From contig JBELLC010000059.1 of NCBI GenBank assembly GCA_042088965.1, positions 1 to 16,958 on the forward strand: a stretch of 16,958 nucleotides of DNA, read 5' to 3'. The notes beneath the pieces are model-generated. The model was given only the letters and a program-made list of their open reading frames with translations. It made no database searches and was not told the origin of the DNA. This document shows, piece by piece, positions 7,944 to 14,818 of this stretch. The translations under genes were made by a program, and so were the position numbers. The first letter of the stretch is position 1, and every line of letters begins with the position of its first letter. The stretch comes from TMED26 sp042088965. GTDB taxonomy: Bacteria > Pseudomonadota > Alphaproteobacteria > Thalassobaculales > Thalassobaculaceae.

Positions 7944-8561
7944 ATGTTTTTTGATCCTGGCAGCCATAAGCAGCATGGTCTGCGCCACGACCCCTTTAAG
8001 GCCATCGTCTCGCCACGGCCAATCGGCTGGATTTCCAGCATTAGCGCCGATGGCCGCCACAACCTCGCCCCGTATAGTTTTTTCAATGCGATGAGTTATG
8101 GGCCGCCCATCGTCGCCTTTGGCGCGGGCAATCGGCCTGGCGGTGGAAAAAAGGATAGCATTCTCAATATCGAAGAAACCGGCGAATTTGTGCATAATGT
8201 GGTCAGTTACGCGCTGCGGGACAAAATGAATGAGACTTCTATTCATATCCCCCATGGTGACAGCGAATTTGAACATTCAGGCCTGGAAGGTCTGCCCTCA
8301 ACCAAGGTAAAGCCCTTGCGTGTTAAAGGCGCGCCAATTCACCTAGAATGCCGCTATATTCAGACAATTGACCTGCCAAGCTGGCACGAAGGCGGCTCGA
8401 ACAGCATGGTGATCGGGGAAGTCATCGGCATTCATATTGATGAATCGGTCATCAATGATGGTTTGGTTGACGTCTTGGCCTATCAACCTGTGTCACGGCT
8501 CGGTTATTTTGATTATGCACACATCACTGAGGTGTTTGCGCTGTCGCGTCCAAAGGAATAA
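7944..8561 (+). CDS. Flavin reductase-like FMN-binding split-barrel protein
   Basis: Member of the flavin reductase (DIM6/NTAB) family, small FMN-binding split-barrel proteins that reduce flavin for a partner monooxygenase or act as NAD(P)H-flavin oxidoreductases. The 205 residues include the family signature SPRPIGWISS (23-32), followed by NLAPYSFFNAMSYGPPIVAFG, the strand-loop that binds the flavin phosphate, and GEFVHNVVS. The C-terminal half has the family's VIGEVIGIHID strand and the closing PVSRLGYFDY. ATG 7944 is supported by TAGGAG at 7929-7934 with a 9-nt spacer. The gene is monocistronic by layout: divergent from the AEC permease and separated from pdxJ by about 100 nt containing an inverted repeat. 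No monooxygenase partner is nearby, so its physiological role is open. Confidence 0.88.
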   Translation: MFFDPGSHKQHGLRHDPFKAIVSPRPIGWISSISADGRHNLAPYSFFNAMSYGPPIVAFGAGNRPGGGKKDSILNIEETGEFVHNVVSYALRDKMNETSIHIPHGDSEFEHSGLEGLPSTKVKPLRVKGAPIHLECRYIQTIDLPSWHEGGSNSMVIGEVIGIHIDESVINDGLVDVLAYQPVSRLGYFDYAHITEVFALSRPKE

Positions 8562-8600
8562 AACCCCGCAGTGAAACCTGTTGCATTGCGACATTTATAT

Positions 8601-8644
8601 CTGAAAAAGGGCTCGATATTTTGCTGATCCGAGCGCATTTTCAG
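8601..8644. repeat. Imperfect inverted repeat with 15-bp arms upstream of pdxJ
   Basis: The left arm CTGAAAAAGGGCTCG (8601-8615) and right arm CGAGCGCATTTTCAG (8630-8644) are complementary at 13 of 15 positions, with a 14-nt AT-rich loop. The element sits 39 nt after the flavin reductase stop and 26 nt before the pdxJ ATG. No U-run follows the right arm; a GATAAT hexamer at 8651-8656 does. It could be a terminator for the upstream gene, an operator, or a leader structure for pdxJ. Confidence 0.6.
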
Positions 8645-8670
8645 CACAATGATAATTAAGGGTGATGGCC

Positions 8671-9411
8671 ATGACGGCGCTGAGCGTTAATCTGAACAAG
8701 GTGGCATTGCTGCGAAATCAACGTGACCTGGACTACCCCAGTGTTACCGATTTTGCTGAGATTGCAATTGCCGCTGGCGCCGGTGGGATCACCGTGCATC
8801 CACGGCCAGACCAACGGCATATCCGCCGCCAAGATGTTTTTGATTTAGCCAAATTGTTAGCAGAACCGCGTTTTGCTGGCATTGAATTCAATATCGAAGG
8901 CTTTCCTGACAACGACTTTCTAGACCTTTGTGACCGCGTTAAACCTGATCAGGTTACCTTGGTGCCGGATGCGCCAGACCAGCGGACCTCTGATCATGGC
9001 TGGGATTTTGCCACCGCGGGGCCTTGGCTGCCTGCCATTGTCGACCGATTAAAGGCTACAGCAGGCTGCCGGGTCGCCCTCTTTGTTGATCCAGACCCCA
9101 GCGTCATGACTGGTGCAGCTGCCACCGGCACCGACCGCGTTGAAATTTACACGGAGGCTTATGCAAGTCGCTTTGGCCGTCCTGAGGCAAGTGATGTCTT
9201 GGCTCAAATGGTCGCGCTGGCAGAAGCTGCAAGAGCCGCCAATATTGGCCTAAATGCGGGCCATGATCTGACCTTAGAAAACCTAGGTGATCTGATCGCC
9301 GCCATTCCTGATATTCAAGAAGTCTCCATCGGTCACGCGCTGACAGCTGACGCATTAAAACTTGGTTTTAGTTGCGCGGTAGAGCGTTATTGCAGTTTAT
9401 TAAAGTCATAG
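8671..9411 (+). CDS. pdxJ: Pyridoxine 5'-phosphate synthase PdxJ
   Basis: Catalyses the last ring-forming step of DXP-dependent vitamin B6 synthesis, condensing 1-deoxy-D-xylulose 5-phosphate with 3-amino-2-oxopropyl phosphate. The TIM-barrel protein has family motifs in order: LSVNLNKVALLRN at the N terminus, GGITVHPRPDQRHI (active-site His/Arg), FNIEG (catalytic Glu), QVTLVPD, LNAGHDLT (active-site His) and VSIGHAL (phosphate loop). ATG 8671 (246 residues) is chosen over GTG 8662 and ATG 8665 because AAGGG at 8658-8662 is 8 nt away. The opening NLNK, where E. coli has NIDH, and the VHPRPDQRHIRR / FNIEG / VSIGHAL phrasing match the PdxJ subtype I recall from Bacteroidetes. The common proteobacterial neighbours acpS, recO and rnc are absent, so this could be a transferred or second copy. 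Confidence 0.92.
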   Translation: MTALSVNLNKVALLRNQRDLDYPSVTDFAEIAIAAGAGGITVHPRPDQRHIRRQDVFDLAKLLAEPRFAGIEFNIEGFPDNDFLDLCDRVKPDQVTLVPDAPDQRTSDHGWDFATAGPWLPAIVDRLKATAGCRVALFVDPDPSVMTGAAATGTDRVEIYTEAYASRFGRPEASDVLAQMVALAEAARAANIGLNAGHDLTLENLGDLIAAIPDIQEVSIGHALTADALKLGFSCAVERYCSLLKS

Positions 9412-9418
9412 GTTAATT

Positions 9419-9446
9419 AAAAAACCCGCCTTAAAAAGCGTTAGGC
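9419..9446 (-). terminator. Weak candidate intrinsic terminator of the sulfotransferase operon
   Basis: On the minus strand, GCCT and AGGC (forward 9443-9446 and 9428-9431) can pair around an 11-nt loop and are followed, after GGG, by six T residues (forward A-run 9419-9424). The stem is short, with a mismatch if extended. The stem overlaps the end of the sulfotransferase gene, with pdxJ converging from the other side. Confidence 0.3.
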
Positions 9447-10358
9447 TGTTTCAGAATAACCAAATGAAGTTAGCAGCGGGCCGGCTATTTCCCATGTTAG
9501 CTGTTTTTCAGCATCACTAAATTCGCTTACCCATTCACCGGAAACGCCTTTGCGATAATGGGCTTCTTGAGAGGCCTCATCAACCTGCCCCGGCTTGCGC
9601 CCACCGCTGTGTTTCTCAAAGCTGCCAGCTGCAAGGGCGGCGGCAACGGTATCATGACTGCTATCAATCCTTAAAAAATCAAACAAATCGCGCAGCGTCT
9701 CGTGCGGCGCAGAAAGCAAGTCTTCATAGCGTAACTCGTGGTATAGTGCGGGATCTCTTCGTGCTGCTTCCGCGTGGGCTTTTTCGGTGCGTTGCACCCA
9801 TGCCTCTGCAACAGCACGGCTATACTCTTCGCGCGTTTGCCAGTGCTTCATCACATTATTTTTAAACCGATACCAGCCGGAAACCGCAACATCGCGGCAA
9901 TCGCGGACAACATAAATAAAACGCGCGTCCGGGATGTTATTCCAAACTAAGTTAACAGCCATCAAATTGTCAGGGGTCTTTTCGCCGATTCCCAGCAGCT
10001 TATCCATTGGCTTATCTGTATTGGCGCGGATGACCTCACGCACAGCTGTTTCAAAGACCCGCCGCGCGCCCAGACCATCAATGCCTTCAACAGGCAACAT
10101 CTTGGTGGTGTTTTTCGGGCCTGCAAGATCATTATACCGACCAAGCGCGCCGCTTAATTCGGCGGCTAAACCGCCAAATGGCATGGCTTCGCCAATACAG
10201 CATAAATCAGTATGGCCATTCAAAAGATGCATGACCCATGTGGTGCCCGATCGCGACATGCCGCCGACAAAGAAGAAAAACGGCGACCGCTGTCCATAGT
10301 GCATGACCTCACTGTGAACATGATCAATCTTAATGGACGGGATTTTGGCTGATGTCAT
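9441..10358 (-). CDS. Sulfotransferase family protein (PAPS-dependent)
   Basis: Bacterial sulfotransferase-fold protein, expected to transfer sulfuryl from 3'-phosphoadenylyl sulfate (PAPS) to a hydroxyl or amine acceptor. The 5'-phosphosulfate-binding loop is GGMSRSGTTW (RSGTT at residues 36-40) and the 3'-phosphate-binding segment is FIYVVRDCRDVAVSGWYRFK. The C-terminal KHSGGRKPGQVDE stretch resembles the end of sulfotransferase domains. I prefer ATG 10358 (305 residues) because CAGGA lies about 8 nt upstream; ATG 10367 would leave no usable spacing. Either start overlaps the 3' end of the GMC oxidoreductase by 29-38 nt, implying translational coupling and a shared pathway. It is the last gene of a three-gene minus-strand cluster. 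No signal peptide is seen. The acceptor is unknown: small alcohols, lipids or glycans are all possible. Confidence 0.87.
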   Translation of the reverse strand: MTSAKIPSIKIDHVHSEVMHYGQRSPFFFFVGGMSRSGTTWVMHLLNGHTDLCCIGEAMPFGGLAAELSGALGRYNDLAGPKNTTKMLPVEGIDGLGARRVFETAVREVIRANTDKPMDKLLGIGEKTPDNLMAVNLVWNNIPDARFIYVVRDCRDVAVSGWYRFKNNVMKHWQTREEYSRAVAEAWVQRTEKAHAEAARRDPALYHELRYEDLLSAPHETLRDLFDFLRIDSSHDTVAAALAAGSFEKHSGGRKPGQVDEASQEAHYRKGVSGEWVSEFSDAEKQLTWEIAGPLLTSFGYSETA

Positions 10359-11988
10359 TTTTGTCATCCTGGATAATCATTGCCGCCGCTTTTTCGGCGA
10401 TCATTATAGTGGGCGCATTGGTATTGCCCGAGGTAATGGTTGGCATAACCGAGGCATCAACCACGCGCAATCCTTTTAAGCCGTGAACGCGCAGCCGATC
10501 ATCCACCACGGCCATCTCATCATGGCCCATCTTACAGGTGCCAACCGGATGAAAAATAGTTGAGGCCAGATCACCAACGGCGGCAAGTAATTCCGCCTCA
10601 CTTTGACAGTTTGGTCCTGGTTTATATTCCTCTGGCTCAAACTGTTTCATGGTCTTGCTGTTAAAGACAATGTCGCGGGTAATTTTCATCGCCGTCACCG
10701 CCACGTCACGGTCTCGCTGGGCACTCAGGTAATTTGGCTTAATGCGCGGTTTATCGCGCGGGTCAGCACTGTTCACAGTGATCGCCCCGCGACTTTCGGG
10801 GCGCAAATTACAAACCGAGGCTGTAAAGCCTGGAAAAGGATGCAAGGCATCCCCGAGTTTATCGGTGGACAGCGGTTGAATGTGATATTCCAGATCAGGC
10901 GTTTCCAGCGCCGCATCACTTTTCACAAAGGCCCCTAACTGGCTTGGTGACATGGTCAGCGGCCCTTTGCGGAACAGGGCATATTCTAAACCCATCAGGG
11001 CTTTGCCGAACAAACTACTGGCCCGCTCGTTCAAAGTGACGGTATTTTTAACCTTGAATACGGGCCGGATTTGCAAATGGTCTTGCAAGTTTTCGCCAAC
11101 GCCGGGCAAGTCATGGCGCACCGTGATCCCCTGCTGCTGCAAAAGCGCGCCTGGACCAATGCCAGAGACTTGCAATAATTGCGGCGAGCCGACGGCGCCC
11201 GCCGCCAAAATCAGTTCACCTTTGACGCTTGCATGTTGCGGTTTACCATCGCGCCAAAAGTCTAAGCCTGAGGCACGGCCATCGGTTGTGACCACGCGCG
11301 CAGCATGTGATTTCGTCATGACCGTCAGATTAGGTCGCCCCATTGCTGGCCGCAAAAACCCTTTGGCCGTGCTCCAGCGGACGCCTTTTTTCTGATTAAC
11401 TTGGAAATAACCGACACCTTCATTGGTGCCGCGATTGAAATCAGTGACTTTTGGAATGCCTGCTTCTTCGGCGGCATCGGCAAAGGCGTCTAATATCTCC
11501 CAGCGAATGGGGATATCTTCGACCCGCCATTCCCCCCCCTCGCCATGCAGGTCATCGCCGCCTGGGGTGAAATCTTCATGGCTTTTGAAGTAAGGTAAAA
11601 CGTCATCCCATCCCCAACCTTGATTGCCAAGTTGCCGCCATTGATCATAGTCGCGGGCCTGACCGCGCATATAGATCATGCCATTGATTGACGAGCAGCC
11701 GCCCAAGACCTTGCCGCGCGGATAATCTAGCGCCCGGCCATTCAGGCCGTCTTCTGCCTCGGTTTTAAACATCCAATCAGTCCGTGGATTATTCATCGTG
11801 TATAAATAACCAACTGGGATGTGAATCCAGATGTAGTCATCTTTGCCGCCCGCCTCCAGCAGCAAGACAGACTTACGTGGGTCCGCAGACAGGCGATTGG
11901 CCAGCACACAGCCCGCCGACCCAGCACCAACAATCACATAGTCAAATGCGCCGATAGGTGCGCCAAAGTTTGCTGGTAAATCCGCCAT
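10330..11988 (-). CDS. GMC-family FAD-dependent oxidoreductase (choline / alcohol dehydrogenase-like)
   Basis: Glucose-methanol-choline oxidoreductase that oxidises an alcohol to an aldehyde using FAD. The dinucleotide-binding motif GAGSAG is at residues 21-26, followed by LLLEAGG. The GMC signatures are present: PRGKVLGGCSSINGMIYMRG in the first third, and GAVGSPQLLQVSGIGP near the middle. The catalytic histidine is H480 in FHPVGTCKMG and the paired residue is N524 in SGNTNAPT. The His-Asn spacing of 44 equals that of choline oxidase (H466/N510). At 552 residues it matches BetA and AlkJ length. ATG 11988 fits the upstream GAGAGAG best; ATG 11994 and TTG 12009 are also in frame. Without bet or alk neighbours, specificity for choline cannot be claimed. 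Between the methyltransferase-like gene (about 38 nt upstream) and the overlapping sulfotransferase, it probably acts on an alcohol belonging to the same pathway. Confidence 0.92.
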   Translation of the reverse strand: MADLPANFGAPIGAFDYVIVGAGSAGCVLANRLSADPRKSVLLLEAGGKDDYIWIHIPVGYLYTMNNPRTDWMFKTEAEDGLNGRALDYPRGKVLGGCSSINGMIYMRGQARDYDQWRQLGNQGWGWDDVLPYFKSHEDFTPGGDDLHGEGGEWRVEDIPIRWEILDAFADAAEEAGIPKVTDFNRGTNEGVGYFQVNQKKGVRWSTAKGFLRPAMGRPNLTVMTKSHAARVVTTDGRASGLDFWRDGKPQHASVKGELILAAGAVGSPQLLQVSGIGPGALLQQQGITVRHDLPGVGENLQDHLQIRPVFKVKNTVTLNERASSLFGKALMGLEYALFRKGPLTMSPSQLGAFVKSDAALETPDLEYHIQPLSTDKLGDALHPFPGFTASVCNLRPESRGAITVNSADPRDKPRIKPNYLSAQRDRDVAVTAMKITRDIVFNSKTMKQFEPEEYKPGPNCQSEAELLAAVGDLASTIFHPVGTCKMGHDEMAVVDDRLRVHGLKGLRVVDASVMPTITSGNTNAPTIMIAEKAAAMIIQDDKNDISQNPVH

Positions 11989-12026
11989 TTGCATTCTCTC
12001 TCGCGACAATTCTCATTAAACTGTGG

Positions 12027-12647
12027 TTAGCTTAGCGGAGCTGTCTGCGGAACGGAATAGCCTTCAACGCTCGCCTCTTGACGGTAAACGTAAACAGGCG
12101 TGTTTTGATATCCTTCAACAATCTGAATATCACTTGGCGGCCAATCCGGCATGGTAAACGCGTTTGAGATCACCACCGCCCCAGCGGGCAGTTCAGCCTT
12201 TAATTTTGGCGCCAGCCGCTGCATCGCGCCAATCATCAGATAACACAGGACAACCCGCCCATCCTGCAAAGGGACGGCCATAAAATTGCCATATCGGACC
12301 TGCAAGTTCCGCCGCAACCCCACACAATTTAGGGTTAACTGTAATATTTTAGCGGACAAAAAGGGCAAAGGTGAGATTTCATAGGCAATCACCTGCGCGG
12401 CCGGAAATCTGCCGGCAATCCGAAGTGCTAAAAAACCCCAACCTGCGCCTAGCTCATAGATCACCCCAGTGGTCGCCGCTGGCACCAGTGACAACATACG
12501 GTCAGCAACATAGCGATTACTTGGCATCGGCGGCACACCGGTATACACCGTGCTCCATAAAATTGAGGCAATCACCAAAACCAAGAGCAGCAACGCAATC
12601 GCTGAATCCATATCTGTCACAACAAAACCCGACATCGCGTCAGTCAT
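12027..12647 (-). CDS. Membrane-anchored class I SAM-dependent methyltransferase-like protein
   Basis: A 206-residue protein with one N-terminal hydrophobic helix (about residues 13-33), then the short conserved linker TGVPPMPSNRYVADRML and a Rossmann-type methyltransferase core. Motif I is YELGAGWGFLAL (ELGAGWG 65-71) and the acidic end of strand 2 is AYEISPLP. The core is compact and ends soon after strand 6-7, so it is near the minimum for a class I fold. The layout, a single anchor plus a P-rich linker leading into motif I, resembles the FAM173/ATPSCKMT lysine methyltransferase group, but I cannot see a diagnostic catalytic residue. ATG 12647 is used; ATG 12635 has a slightly better upstream GGAT. 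It is first of the cluster with the GMC and sulfotransferase genes and divergent from the MFS gene, with only 44 nt between starts. Substrate unknown. Confidence 0.75.
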   Translation of the reverse strand: MTDAMSGFVVTDMDSAIALLLLVLVIASILWSTVYTGVPPMPSNRYVADRMLSLVPAATTGVIYELGAGWGFLALRIAGRFPAAQVIAYEISPLPFLSAKILQLTLNCVGLRRNLQVRYGNFMAVPLQDGRVVLCYLMIGAMQRLAPKLKAELPAGAVVISNAFTMPDWPPSDIQIVEGYQNTPVYVYRQEASVEGYSVPQTAPLS

Positions 12648-12691
12648 CCGTTATGCTGGTTTGAGCCGCGTTTCGTTTTGGGATGATCTCC

Positions 12692-13927
12692 ATGTCGCTC
12701 GCCGAAAAATTTACAGGACTTGGTTGGCAAGATAATCTACCAATCATGCTTGTGGGCCTTGGTCATGGCGGCACACACTGGGTTGCAGCGACTTTCTATC
12801 TGGTGTTACCAGCGATGTCGAGCGCGCTTGGGTTCAGTTACACTGAAATCGGTATCTTGGTCTCCATTCTGCATCTGAGCTCCTTCGCCGCCAATTTCCT
12901 GAGCGGGCCAATCACAGATATTACCGGGCGCCATATTTTATTGCAGACCTGTGCTTTATTGGTGGGTGCTGCTGCCCTGGCTGGATTTGCCATCGCGCCA
13001 GGGTTTTTCGTTTTGGCTGGTTTGATTAGCGTTATTGGCATCACCAATAATCTCTGGCATCCACCGGCCATCTCATTTTTAAGCACCGCCTTTCCGACAA
13101 ATCGCGGTTATGCCCTGTCAATTCATGCGCTCGGAGCCAATCTGGGGGACGCTGTTGCCCCCTTAACAGCTGGCGTCTTGCTGACCGCCAGTGGTTGGCG
13201 GCTGACGACTGTCACCAATGTTGTCCCGGTGATTGTGATCGCTCTGTTGATCGCCACCGTGTTGTCGCGCATTGACCGGCGCAAGCAAGCTGCCCAGACA
13301 GCTGGCAAACGCGGCATGACAGCCGTTGATTATCTGATTGGCATGAAACAAGTCATCGCCAATACAGCGGTTCTAAAGCTTTGTTTGATGTCGGCGTTTC
13401 GCTCAACCACACAAGCGGGCTTGCTGATGTTCCTGCCGCTTTATCTGGCCAATGAACTGGCTGTCAGCCCCGTGATGATGGGGCTTACCCTGGCGGCAAT
13501 GCAAGTGGGTGGCATGATTGCCAGCCCTGTTGCCGGTGTGTGGTCTGACCGGGTGGGCCGCCGCCCCGTGGTGCTTGCCGGGCTCACCGTGTCAACAATC
13601 ACAGTCGCCGCCCTCACCTTGATCGGCAGTGATATGCTGTTTATCGCCGGGGTTGCGGTTCTGGGTTTTGCACTTTACGCAGTGCGCCCCGTTGTTCACA
13701 GCTGGATGATGGACCTGACGCCGTCAGGCTTGGGCGGGTCGGCAACCAGTTTGATGTTTGGCGCACAAGCTGGCCTGTCGACGCTGATGCCGGTTATTGG
13801 CGGCGTCATCGCCGATAATTATGGATTGATCTGGGTTTTTTATACGCTGGCAGGCTCGATGCTGATTACCAATCTACTGGTGCTCACGCTGCCGCGCAGT
13901 GAAACCGCTGTGACGGTGCGCCGTTAA
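12692..13927 (+). CDS. MFS transporter
   Basis: Major facilitator superfamily permease of 411 residues with about twelve predicted membrane segments. The loop 2-3 motif A variant GPITDITGRH is at residues 72-81 and its repeat between helices 8 and 9, GVWSDRVGRR, at 282-291. The start GLGHGGTHWVAATFYLVLP resembles fosmidomycin-resistance-like (Fsr) MFS proteins, which are drug or sugar efflux carriers, but the substrate is not determined by this. ATG 12692 is preferred over ATG 12683 because GGGA at 12680-12683 is 8 nt away. It is divergent from the methyltransferase-like gene, so it could export or import the product of that cluster. Its stop codon overlaps that of the convergent S49 peptidase gene by 4 nt. 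Confidence 0.88.
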   Translation: MSLAEKFTGLGWQDNLPIMLVGLGHGGTHWVAATFYLVLPAMSSALGFSYTEIGILVSILHLSSFAANFLSGPITDITGRHILLQTCALLVGAAALAGFAIAPGFFVLAGLISVIGITNNLWHPPAISFLSTAFPTNRGYALSIHALGANLGDAVAPLTAGVLLTASGWRLTTVTNVVPVIVIALLIATVLSRIDRRKQAAQTAGKRGMTAVDYLIGMKQVIANTAVLKLCLMSAFRSTTQAGLLMFLPLYLANELAVSPVMMGLTLAAMQVGGMIASPVAGVWSDRVGRRPVVLAGLTVSTITVAALTLIGSDMLFIAGVAVLGFALYAVRPVVHSWMMDLTPSGLGGSATSLMFGAQAGLSTLMPVIGGVIADNYGLIWVFYTLAGSMLITNLLVLTLPRSETAVTVRR

Positions 13928-14781
13928 CGTCCAAAGCGCGCCCAAAGAGCCCGCGCCTCAAGGGCGTCAAAACCAGCCTCAATCCAATCACCAACCCAAT
14001 TGCCAGCGGCACTATCAGAGGCCATACCAAGGCGCGCCATCAAGCCGCGTCGTTTGCGGCGCGTGCGGAATTTCACATTCTCACCAAATTGTTGACGCAT
14101 GACCTGTCGCAGTTCGCCAATATCATCAATAAGACCGAGCTCTTGCGCCTTTTTGCCTGTCCAAAACGCACCGTTAAACAATTCGTCTTCTGGTGCCGTC
14201 AGCCGATCCGTGCGGCTATCCCGGACCAGTTTTTTAAAGTCATCATGAATATCTTCCTGAAGCGCTTTCAGGCGCGCCACATCATCTGCTTTTTCAGGCT
14301 GAAAAGGATCAAGCATGCTTTTTTGCGTTCCCGCCGCATAAATACGCCGTTCAAGGCCGATTTTGGCTAACAATTCAGGCGCCCCAAAGCCTGCTGAAAT
14401 GACACCGATTGAACCAATGACAGAGGCCTCTAAGGCGTAAATCTTTGGTGCCGCACAGGCCAGCCAATAACCGCCAGACGCCGCAACATCCTCGCAAAAA
14501 GCAATCAAGGGGATATCTTTTTCCGCTGATAAATCAGTCAGCCGTCGGCGAATAAGTTCCGCCTGCACCGGAGCGCCGCCAGGTGAATTAATCACCAAAG
14601 CAACGGCGCGCACCCGTTTTGAGGCAAAAGCCGCTTCAATTTCACTGGCCACCGCGTCGAGATTTAGACCACGTTGGAAACGGCCCCCGGCACCAATCAC
14701 CCCTTCAAGGCGAATCACACTGACAATTGGGGGGCGTTTACTGTCGATCCGCTCCCACAGCTTTTTAACGGCCACGATCAT
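13924..14781 (-). CDS. S49-family peptidase (SppA/SohB-like)
   Basis: Serine peptidase with a Ser-Lys dyad, related to signal peptide peptidase SppA and SohB. The conserved core reads SVIRLEGVIG, then LVINSPGGAPVQAE, then CEDVAASGGYWLA with nucleophile S102, then SVIGSIGVISAG, with the general base at K154 (GTQKSMLDP), matching the half-size Bacillus-type enzyme. At 285 residues it is a single-copy domain, shorter than the 618-residue E. coli SppA. No clear membrane anchor or signal peptide is visible at the N terminus, so it may be cytoplasmic or peripheral. ATG 14781 has AAGGA 7 nt upstream. It is 37 nt downstream of the TrmN6-like gene. In many alphaproteobacteria this gene is next to glyQ/glyS; here the neighbour is the convergent MFS gene. 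Confidence 0.9.
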   Translation of the reverse strand: MIVAVKKLWERIDSKRPPIVSVIRLEGVIGAGGRFQRGLNLDAVASEIEAAFASKRVRAVALVINSPGGAPVQAELIRRRLTDLSAEKDIPLIAFCEDVAASGGYWLACAAPKIYALEASVIGSIGVISAGFGAPELLAKIGLERRIYAAGTQKSMLDPFQPEKADDVARLKALQEDIHDDFKKLVRDSRTDRLTAPEDELFNGAFWTGKKAQELGLIDDIGELRQVMRQQFGENVKFRTRRKRRGLMARLGMASDSAAGNWVGDWIEAGFDALEARALWARFGR

Positions 14782-14818
14782 TGTTTTTCCTTATTTCCTG
14801 TCAGCGATCCATACGCGG

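Noticed and set aside
7836..8276. N-terminal extension of the AEC permease frame on the minus strand
   Set aside because: It is hydrophilic, lies antisense to the well-supported flavin reductase gene, and the family starts directly with a membrane helix at ATG 7835.
5307..11988. A bet-type choline-O-sulfate pathway (choline sulfatase plus choline dehydrogenase)
   Set aside because: The sulfatase and GMC genes are 3.4 kb apart on opposite strands, and no betaine aldehyde dehydrogenase, BetI or choline transporter is present.
12371..12735. Plus-strand open frames opposite the methyltransferase-like gene and overlapping the MFS start
   Set aside because: Low-complexity residue composition and no motifs; the minus-strand frame has a membrane helix and SAM motif.
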